Shown piece after piece: positions 55,968 to 64,000 of a stretch of DNA of 64,000 nt. Source of the DNA: Berberis thunbergii (Eukaryota > Streptophyta > Magnoliopsida > Ranunculales > Berberidaceae); contig QNQO01001162.1 in the NCBI GenBank assembly GCA_003290165.1, positions 186,001 to 250,000 on the forward strand, read 5' to 3'. The number at the start of each line of letters is the position of its first letter. Within the stretch, counting starts at the first letter, position 1. The position numbers and the translations under genes are program-made. The notes under the pieces were generated by a model. That model saw only the letters and a program-made list of their open reading frames with translations, searched no databases and was not told the origin of the DNA.

Positions 55968-56316
55968 AGCAGCAGCATCAACGCCGCGCAGCAACAGCAG
56001 CATCAGCATCAGCAACAGCAGCATCAGCAACAGCAGCATCAGCATCAGCATCAGCAACATCAACAGCAACAGAGCGCATCAACAGCAAGTACGCCAGTCC
56101 GCCCCCGTTCACTGCCAATGTCATAGGTAAATGCTCAGATTCAGATGAGTTTGAACCAACAGCCACAAAAAGGCCCCCGTTCGGTTGTTGGGTACTACGA
56201 ACATCTTGCCCTTTTGAGTGCTTCGAGCAACCGTAGAACACGCAGCACACGCGCGTTTATGCGACAAATCAAGTTACACCGGATTGCCCAGATCAACCGG
56301 CATACACACGCTCCAA
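55968..56316. repeat. CAG/CAT-rich tract plus shared module, copy 2
   Basis: 55968-56075 is an imperfect (cagcag/cagcatcagcaa)n tract. 56228-56316 matches 45921-46010 (accgtagaacacgcagcac...). The order of tract and module is opposite to copy 1. Confidence 0.75.
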
Positions 56317-56848
56317 TATTATTGCCAGAAATGAAATATGTACATGTTTGAGCAACTCTCAAAAACACGTTTAAAGTGAAAAGAAAGATGTATGGATAGT
56401 CTTTGAGGAAACATGTAGTCCTAGTATATCAAATGAGAGAAATTAATTGATTAATAATCACATCTGGATTGCAGAAAAATAAAAATATATAAGATAATTG
56501 GACCCTCGTGGATTGTCAAGTGAACCCCGACAAATCCCCCCTCACAAGAAATCATTCCGTAATGAAAGAAGTTACAGCTAGGTCAATGCTATAGAAATTC
56601 CAAACAACAACTTCACCACTTGGTTTAATGTGAGGAAAAAAGTATTAAAACGACCAAGTCTCTCAGTAATGATGATCACCATAAACTAAAGCAATGCCTA
56701 GCCTATATGTATACGAAAATGTGAAAAAAGACAGTGACTTAACACTACACCCAACCCATAATAAAATGTTTTGACTGGCCAGTGAGAGTACTATAGATGA
56801 CAGTGATACTTATAGTTAATATCCATAAGTTCTCAAAAGAATGCATAC

Positions 56849-57141
56849 CATATCCTTGAAGAACATGAGCACATGATACAACACGTAGATAAGATTCCAC
56901 ATGTAGGGACAGTGGAGCTGCTCCAGATAGAATAATACGCACATTTCCTCCCAGTCCTTGCTTTACCTGTAGGAAACAAAATACCATAAGAAGAGAGCTC
57001 ATGTGAATTGAATATTTTAGAACTAGTATGCCTGCTGCCTGAGGGTTTCCAGTTTTCCACTATACCTTGTTGAAAACAACTTTGTCCATGATGGGAGCTG
57101 CTACTTCATGGCTATTTCCTTTCTTCATGTTACCAAGTTTG
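56849..57141 (-). pseudogene. Captured long-chain acyl-CoA synthetase exons
   Basis: LACS enzymes activate fatty acids with CoA and ATP. Two minus-strand exons are seen: 57141-57066 (KLGNMKKGNSHEVAAPIMDK, VVFNK) and 56966-56849 (VKQGLGGNVRIILSGAAPLS, VESYLRVVSCAHVLQGYG). The donor after the last Gly of QGYG cuts just before the T-E motif of the AMP-binding signature. The exons join in phase 0 with clean sites. Only about 65 of ~660 residues are present, so no activity is possible. The wording fits the LACS4/5 or LACS8/9 groups. Confidence 0.83.
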
Positions 57142-58650
57142 CTGCAGCATTTAGCATAGCACATCAGAGCAACACATGGAAAACAATAGAAGAAAGGGTA
57201 ATGTATCAAGCTATGATTTGTTGCAATGAGAAAGTTTTCACAGGGCATTATAGCTCCATTTGTCTCTTAGAGCTTATACTTTTCTTGTGTTTGGCAGTAT
57301 ATGCAAAACTTTCAAAGAAACATGATCCAGAATACTGTATTTCTGACTATTTAAGATGTAAAATCAATATAACATCACTAAACATGTATGATGTATAAAA
57401 TACAGCAAATTGGGCAGCCATGAATAGAGAGAGGCATAGAGGAAAACCATCCCAAAGAATACTGACAGATAACAACTGCTATTTTTGCATGTGTACAAGG
57501 GAAATATTTGATTGCTTATGTTGTTCTCCACGAGTCACGACAACTCTTATTTATTCGAGAGAGAAAAAAATAAATTGTGCCACGATTTTAGGAAGCCTTC
57601 CTAGTGGACTCACACTCTAATAGCAGCAAAGCTTTTCCGGCTCAAATATAGGAATTACAAGATCAATGTACACTCTTCTTGTTTTCCATATATGCTAAAA
57701 GGATAACAGCAAAGCAGGAGTAGGAGGTACAGAAACCAGTTGCCAATGATGTCTAAAATAGATAAATGGGACAGGCATGCAAATATATGTGCCAGAGGAA
57801 GATATGACAAGTAAACATCCTTGTCCACCAACTGTTAACATTTTCGCAAGAATAAGATATAAGAAACATAACAATTCTACCTGTGACAGATGATACAACT
57901 AAGAACATGCTTTTGCCACAGACCCTCTTTACTTTTGCCACAGAACATGCTCGTAAGACGTTAATTTTACCCACCACAGCTGGCTTTATCAGTTCTACCT
58001 GTGAGGTAAATCATCAAAGAGCTTTCAGTATAAAGAACATATCAAATACTCCTACACCAGCATAATAATTGCAGCGATGCCTTAATAACATGAATACAGA
58101 TATGACCATACATTCTGATGATGGGCAATGGATCAATAGCAACTAAGAAAAATAAAAAAACTTCTTAACAGATCTCAATTGTCGATGAAAGTTGGTAAAA
58201 TTTTGAATTCCTATGACAATAAATCCCAAAACTAGTAAAAATACTGCACAGTTTTAATACAAGAACACAAAATATTAATTATTTTTAATTGAAGTATCCT
58301 AACATCAATTCCTTATCTAAATGCAGAATTGGGAGCCATGGGCTGCAAATCAATGGCGACAATGAGAGGAAGATCAAATAAAAAGGAATAAGAATCGAAC
58401 CAAGATAGTCACGTACTCGTATACTTGTTCCCGCGATAACTCATTCAACATGCAGATGGACCTTGAAGATCAACTACATGGATTGCATTCAACAAATTTG
58501 GCATTGCCAACAAATTTCTCCAACTCTTTGACGTATATTGCATTCAAGACATGTACATCACCAAAGTGCAACCCTGGATGCCTGTAGACTAACACTTGCC
58601 CAGAAATTTGTCCATCACCACTATATTTCAGAAAATATAGACCTTAGATG
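57142..58650. other. CACTA-2 interior, no gene assigned
   Basis: Several short frames on both strands lack recognisable domains. The part near 58600 may be the 3' UTR of the second CACTA ORF. Confidence 0.4.
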
Positions 58651-58656
58651 CCCCTA

Positions 58657-60316
58657 TCAATCATCAAGTTCTGCATGAGTTTTACACCATACGAAGAAAT
58701 CACCAACGTCCAAATCCCCCATCTTGTCTCCTTTTGGATCACTTTTGTAAAGTTTCACCCCAGTCGTGTATTTGAAGCACAAGGAAAGTCTGATCTCTGT
58801 TGCAGGGTTCAATGATCCATGACAAGCGCAAGAGAATTGATGGATAGGATCTACAACCTCTAATGCTATCGCAATGACATTCCTATCCCAATCACAAACT
58901 TTGTATCTCCTTGACACTGAAGGAACAGGATTGCTTGGAGAAGGAACCTCGCAACACCTTGAGAAGATGATGGTAATGGCGATGGTGGTAATGGAGATGG
59001 AGGTAATGAAGATGGTGGTAATGGAGATGGAGGTAATGAATTATCTGGTTGCCTTGTCAATTGTGCACCGGATGACAGTGTATCTTCAGTTCTTTGAACA
59101 ACTCCTTGTATTCCCTCACTTGTTGATGGTCTTACATAAGTTCCACTTTCAAATCTCTCTCGTATCCATCTAACATTTTCTTCCAATCTTTCATATTTTT
59201 CTTCCCTTTTTTTGGCTTCCAATGTTTTTTCCAATAGCAATGAACGAGCGGGAAGTGCAGCATCATACTTCCTTTTAGAGACAGTGGTTCCAACACAACG
59301 AGTACGTCCCCTCGCTTCTTGGCCAAACACTTGGCTTAGAGGATCCTCGTCAATAGTGAGGTCAATGTTACCTTCAGTTGAAGATTCTTGCAATGCAGCT
59401 TTTTTTGCTTTAACTTGTTCCTTCAAAAGAATGAAAAAATAAAATAAATCAGGACACAAATAATATCAAACAACTACAAAGTAAATTAAGAATTGGGTAT
59501 AAAAGACATCATTGGGCACATACCATATATTGTTCAGAACCACGCGTAGGTTTTCCATCCTTTCCCGTGTGACAGGCAATCCATATGTCAGTGCGTGTGA
59601 CTGGTTCTCCATCAGGGTTCTTCTCAACCTATATACTTGAAAGATTCATCTCAGCCTATAAAGTTAAATGGTATATAATATTGTACTAGTAGCTAGAAAC
59701 TCAATTACCATTTCGTACTCTACTTCTGCAGCACTCTTTTGGCCATCCCCCCATACATACTTTGAAGCCTTTTTGTTTTTTACATTTTGGTCTCTAATTG
59801 CCTTCGCTTCAGGGGTGCTCTCATGGCGAACAAACTCCTTCCAATCCTCATCTCTTACACCATTTGGAACATGCTTCTCTTGTTCCTCAATGGTAGGATA
59901 CTTATCCAAATAATTCTTCCTAAGATGTGCCTTGAACCTTCTATAATATTCAGGCATTTTCAAATGCACACTCTTTTTCACATAAGTTGGAATGTCGTAT
60001 TCACGCTGCAAATAAGCCATTGAGATATAAGTTGAAAATAATATAAGACATTATGAAAATCAAATATGTTAAATCTCACCTTGAGGCCATTCCACACATC
60101 CTCTTTGTAGTTGTCAGTAACATGGTGCCAACCCTTGAATTTGATGGGCACAAGGGTTTCAACAAGCTTTCCAATGTTTTTATTGAAATTTCTAGCACCA
60201 GGTCCAACTGCTAAACCGTGGATGTTGAACTGTATGGTTTGTTTAACTTCAATGTCATCATTTGTAGATCTGGTGACATCAATGGTGGAGAGATCATTGT
60301 CGCGAGTACTATCCAT
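58657..60316 (-). CDS. CACTA second ORF, Transposase_24 type
   Basis: The role is thought to be DNA binding at subterminal repeats, like TNPA, or assisting TNP2. Exons: 60316-60080 (MDSTRDNDLSTIDVTR; FKGWHHVTDNYKEDVWNGLK), 60004-59709 (VHLKMPEYYRRFKAHLRKNY, VWGDGQKSAAEVEYEM), 59628-59524 (NPDGEPVTRTDIWIACHTGK), from 59420 (KKAALQESSTEG; LLLEKTLEAKKREEKYERLE, a coiled coil; then PLPPS repeats) and a last part to 58657 (KVCDWDRNVIAIALEVVDPI, ending HAELDD). The link between the last two parts near 58950 needs an intron or a frame change. The first ATG in the frame is at 60325; 60316 is an alternative. No other lesion is seen, so it may be functional. Confidence 0.75.
58975..59040 (-). repeat. 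Coding minisatellite, PLPPS repeats
   Basis: A 24-bp unit (ggtaatggagatggaggtaa family) repeats in the second CACTA ORF and gives LPPSPLPPSSLPPSPLPP. Confidence 0.78.
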
Positions 60317-60600
60317 CTCTATCAATGAAGACAGTTATAGATATTAACCATTATCAAACAAAAAGAAATAAGAATCAACTATATACACCACATTTATAGA
60401 TAATTTCATTCCACAACATATCACCACAAATAGTTTTTTATAAAGCATTGGAAAAGCCAATCTGAATACATAGCTACAAAGCTCCCCTTTCCCAACTCAA
60501 AAGTCTAAATAAGAAACAAAGACAAAATATTTGGTCTCAACCAAAGAGGATAACTAAAATAGCATTAGAAATACATCAAAAAATATTGTAGCATAGTCAA

Positions 60601-63600
60601 TTAAAATTCCAGTAAGCTCTTCAGGTTGGGGTTGTCTTTCAAGATGCTTTGATACACAGTGGGAATTTCCTTTTTATCGACATTAGTGTTCAAGCCTCTT
60701 TGAGTATGTAGAACTACATGCCACCCGTCATTTGATTGATCTTTCGAATAAAATACTCCACTTGCTTCTTGAGCTAAAATGAATGGATTCTTCCACCTTT
60801 CTTTTGTCTTTTAGCTTCGACAAGTTTACCATCTCATGGTTCCAAATTGGGTCCACCTTATATGCATTTTTCTTATCTTCCACTTTAACCCAATCACAAT
60901 AGAAGACAGTTTCTTTGAAATCAATGTAGTCTAGCACCAGTATGTCTCTAACAACTCCATACCATTTGACTAGTTGGTCCTTTGGCCTCTTATCTTTCTT
61001 ACTAGCAACAAAATGAGCAATGGCATCCATGGAGACACCACTATCTTGTGTCACCAAACATTCATCCAAAGAACTTGTCGCAAATGTGAAACCATTTACA
61101 CAATATTTTGGATATCGAGTTGCCAAAAATTGTGGACCTTTGGCTAACCTCCAAAGTGTGGTATTTGTTTCCCCAGCCTTCTCCAACTACATTGTAAAAC
61201 AAATCATCTTAGAACTGAAATCGGAAAAAAAAAATAATTATATATGTATATATATATATGAATAATTACACATTATAATATACCTCATCACACAACCAAG
61301 GAATAAAATCCGTAGCTTTCTCAACATTTTTCCTTGACCCTTTTTTTTTACTTTGTGTAGCCAACTCCATGCAATATTCATTGTATTTTCTGCACAAGTT
61401 ACCATATTATCATAATTCTATATTTCTAGTTATAAAAAAAGACTAAAATATTATATATCTTACTCTTCCCAATCACTCGAATCAGCAAGTGCATTGAAAA
61501 CCCATCTTCGAGCTTGTTTAAATTGTACATTATTTAGCATATAGTTTCTTCCTTTATCCAATGGCTTTTCATCGGCATACTCATCATCTACATCAAGCCA
61601 CTCCTCTTGACTGTGTTTGTGAGTTCCGAACCGTGGCTTTCTCATATACTCCATGCAGTATGTAACAGATTCATCTACAAGGTATGATTCTGCTATTGAT
61701 CCTTCCATGTATCTGAAATTTTTAGTATAGTCTTTGTATCGTTTCATTAATTTATCAATCATAAATAAAAGGATAAATTAGTCTATAATATAATAAGATA
61801 ACGTGATGACGTGCACTAAAATTAGAAAATTTATTTACCGCTCAAAGGGATACATCCATCGATATCGAACTGGACCACCAAGCATCGCTTCCTCGGTTAG
61901 ATGAGCCATGCAATGCACACTTATAACAAAGAATGAAGGCGGAAACTCCTTTTCAAGGACACACATTGCCTCAATCACACCTTTGTGTGCCAACTGAAGA
62001 TCTGTTTTGTTGATCACTTTAGCACATAAGATATTAAAGAATAAGCTAATTCTTTGAATAGCAATTCTTAAATCTTTATCCTTCTTGTCACGAAAAACAT
62101 GTCTAAGCAAAACTGTAAGTAAATGTTGCATAATGACATGGTAATCATGTGACTTTAGTCCTCTTAGCTCCAGGGGATTGCCAAAAACGCAATTACTCAA
62201 CTTGGATGAAAATCCACTCGGCAATTTCAACTCTTTTAGTGTATCCATAAATACTTTTTTTTCTTTCTTGGTCAAGGCAAAAGATGCTTTTGGCATTGAA
62301 GTTTTTCCCGTTTCATTGTCATGGCTCAACCAATATCTCTTATGAGTTCCCATGTCTTTCATATCTTTTCGAGCATTCTCACCATCCTTTGTTTTCTTAG
62401 AGACATTCAACAATATGTTCAGTAAGTGTTCAATGACATTCTTTTCAGTATGCATCACATCAATATTATGTCGTAGCTCAACAAACTTCCAGTACGGCAA
62501 ATCAAATAAAATGGACCTTCTAGACCACGGTGGCGCAATGTTATTGGTTGGTTCATCATTGACGTTATCATTATCAATCATATTCTTGCGCTTTTGCCCA
62601 CTAACCCTACCTTGTGTAGAACTACCTTCCAAAATTTCCACTATCCTTCGTTCAACTTCTTCGCCAGATAACCGTTGTGGAGCACGACGATGCTCAACAT
62701 CTTTGTTGAATCCCTTGTCATCTCTAAACTTGTGTTTTGTAGGTAAAAAACGTCGATGGCCTCTATAGCATATCTTCCGACTGTTTGAAAGACGTTCAGA
62801 TTCTACATCATCAACACAAATAGGGCATGCATTATAACCATGAACATTACAACCAGCTAGAGTCCCATAAGCAGGAAAGTCATGGATACCCCAAAACAAC
62901 ATTGCTTTCAACCGGAAATTGCTTTTAGTACACACATCCCAAGTTGAAACACCATCTGCCCACAATTCCTTCAACTCTTCTACTAATGGCTCCAGGTAAA
63001 CATCAATATTCTTTCCGGGTGCTTTTGGCCCTGATATTAACAAGGTTAACAAACAAAACTCCTTTTTCATGCATAAAGAAGGTGGAAGATTCAAAGGTGC
63101 TATTATTACTGGCCAACAACTATAAGCATTACTTAGATTTCCACGTGGGTTGAAACCATCAGTCGATATTGCAAGTCTCAAATTCCTACTATCAGAGGCA
63201 AACTCTGGCCATTTCATATTTGTTAAAGTCCATTGTGCTGAATCACATGGATGTCTCATCAAATTCCCATCTGAACAAGCATCCTTGTGCCAAGTCATTG
63301 CTTCACCAATCCACGGTATGCTAAAAAATCTTTTCAACCTTGGAATTAATGGAAAATACTTTACAACCTTTTTAACTTCTTTCCTGTATACCTTGCCGGA
63401 GTCGTTCTCATCGACATCCACACAAACCTTATACCTACGCTCCCCACATTTTGGACAACCAACCAGACCCTCATATTCTTTCCAATAGAGTATGCATCCA
63501 TTGGCACATGCATGTATTGTCTTACATTCCATCCCCATATCTTTAATTGTGGTTTTCATGTTTGGGTAGCTATCTGGCAAATTACAATCATCCGGCAATA

Positions 63601-64000
63601 AGGTTTTTAGCCATTTTAACAACATCGTCACACTATTACCACTCCAACTAAAACGAGTCTTGAAATTCTGCAATTCAATAATGGTGGACAACATGGTCTT
63701 ATCCTTAGGACACCCTTTGTACAAAGGCACAGTCGCTTTTTCCTTATACTTTTGATACTTCTTGTTCATAACTTTCTCAGGTTCACGAGAAAGTTCCGGA
63801 CCACCTTCTGGATTACCGCCAAAACATTCTTCGACGGTGTCATTCAAGTCATTTATCCCATCATCAGCCTCCACAGTTTGCATGTTGAGGAATACATCAT
63901 CAACTAGCTCGCTCATCCTAGGATATTCACATACATCAAGTTCAGCCACTTCTGTCATAGGTACACCAATCACATGCTTGTTTATATTCTCTCCATGATG
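60601..64000 (-). CDS. CACTA transposase TNP2 type, 5' end beyond window
   Basis: This is the enzyme that cuts the CACTA ends. The frame is open to the window edge (HGENINKHVIGVPMTEVAEL...), so the start is missing. The first exon, to 61839, holds the Transposase_21 region: CKTIHACANGCILYWKEYEG, a zinc-like pair CPKCGERRY, STDGFNPRGNLSNAYSCWPV, LISGPKAPGKNIDVYLEPLV, CPIC, then DUF4218 (MAHLTEEAMLGGPVRYRWMY, PFER). Further exons, about 61712-61468, 61392-61287 and 61186-60601, carry EGSIAESYLVDESVTYCMEY and the DUF4216 part (VKWYGVVRDILVLDYIDFKE, VFYCDWV), ending LKSLLEF and a stop. A one-base frame change near 60785 (KVEE to PFILAQEASG) is the only lesion seen; it may disable the tail or be an error. 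Confidence 0.85.

Larger units (their letters stand above)
40839..64000. mobile_element. CACTA element 2, left end to window edge
   Basis: The left end CACTACACCAAAAATACCC is followed by subterminal repeats. The right end is not in the window, because the 5' part of the transposase on the minus strand runs off at 64000. Pieces of host genes (RNR1, Sec14-like, LACS) lie between, all in the transposase orientation. A second left-type end at 43187 means two elements of this family may be nested, so I cannot say which end belongs to the transposase. CACTA-3 is inserted at 46597. Confidence 0.6.

Noticed and set aside
55863..56250. Leu/Met- and Ala/Asp-rich frames
   Set aside because: They come from the trinucleotide tract at 55968-56075 and are not conserved in another copy.
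52558..57141. A Helitron as the carrier of the captured exons
   Set aside because: Mixed exon capture would fit a Helitron, but I see no TC start or CTRR end with a hairpin, and CACTA arrays and transposase are at hand.

Overview
The window is nuclear DNA of a flowering plant, most likely a eudicot. The signs are AT-rich spacers, spliced genes with GT-AG introns, a Tekay-type Ty3/gypsy retrotransposon, CACTA and Mutator-like DNA transposons, and inserted scraps of plastid and mitochondrial genes. The species cannot be told from the sequence. Nothing looks bacterial or viral.

Layout. 1-16 kb is old, worn DNA. It holds a 2.8-kb solo LTR with perfect 5-bp target duplications (582-3404), a probable Copia LTR (4326-4676), a broken minus-strand bromodomain gene of the GTE family (12222 down to 6159), and organelle-derived scraps: rps11 (~12.6-12.84 kb), rpl2 (~14.15-14.47 kb) and ycf4 joined to cemA (~15.1-15.7 kb). 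The clearest host gene is at 16306-16869, a small secreted protein with a Pro-rich repeat and twelve cysteines. A second copy of its promoter and 5' end lies at 40.64-40.84 kb, so the two were probably close neighbours before transposons separated them.

17.58-40.58 kb is one 23.0-kb CACTA element (TSD aca) that has been invaded in layers. A Tekay retrotransposon (18716-37091, TSD actgc) sits inside it. An 8.9-kb Mutator-like element with ~1.95-kb inverted arms (19261-28174, 9-bp TSD) sits inside the 5' LTR of that retrotransposon. A 308-bp CACTA-type MITE (23057-23364, TSD taa) sits inside the Mutator-like element. Without the retrotransposon, the outer CACTA is ~4.6 kb. It carries a duplicated fusion of a beta-glucosidase exon with a GARP/MYB-like exon, and a shortened histone H2B gene.

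40.84-64 kb begins where another CACTA end breaks the second secreted-protein copy. This stretch ends in a minus-strand TNP2-type transposase that runs off the window, with its second ORF (Transposase_24 type) beside it. Between them lie minus-strand exon clusters from unrelated host genes: ribonucleotide reductase large subunit, a Sec14-like protein, and a long-chain acyl-CoA synthetase. A separate complete CACTA (46597-52554, TSD taa) is inserted there. It carries the N-terminal half of an SMG7-like gene, then an exon joining ABC1-kinase-like and beta-glucosidase-like sequence, and a remnant of CACTA ORF2.

Taken together the window records repeated gene capture by DNA transposons, nested at least four deep. 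The most unusual points are the fused captured exons, the H2B tail mini-gene, the 87-bp GT-AG insert in the retrotransposon RT, and the cysteine-patterned secreted protein. Function names rest on recognised protein motifs; no database search was run.
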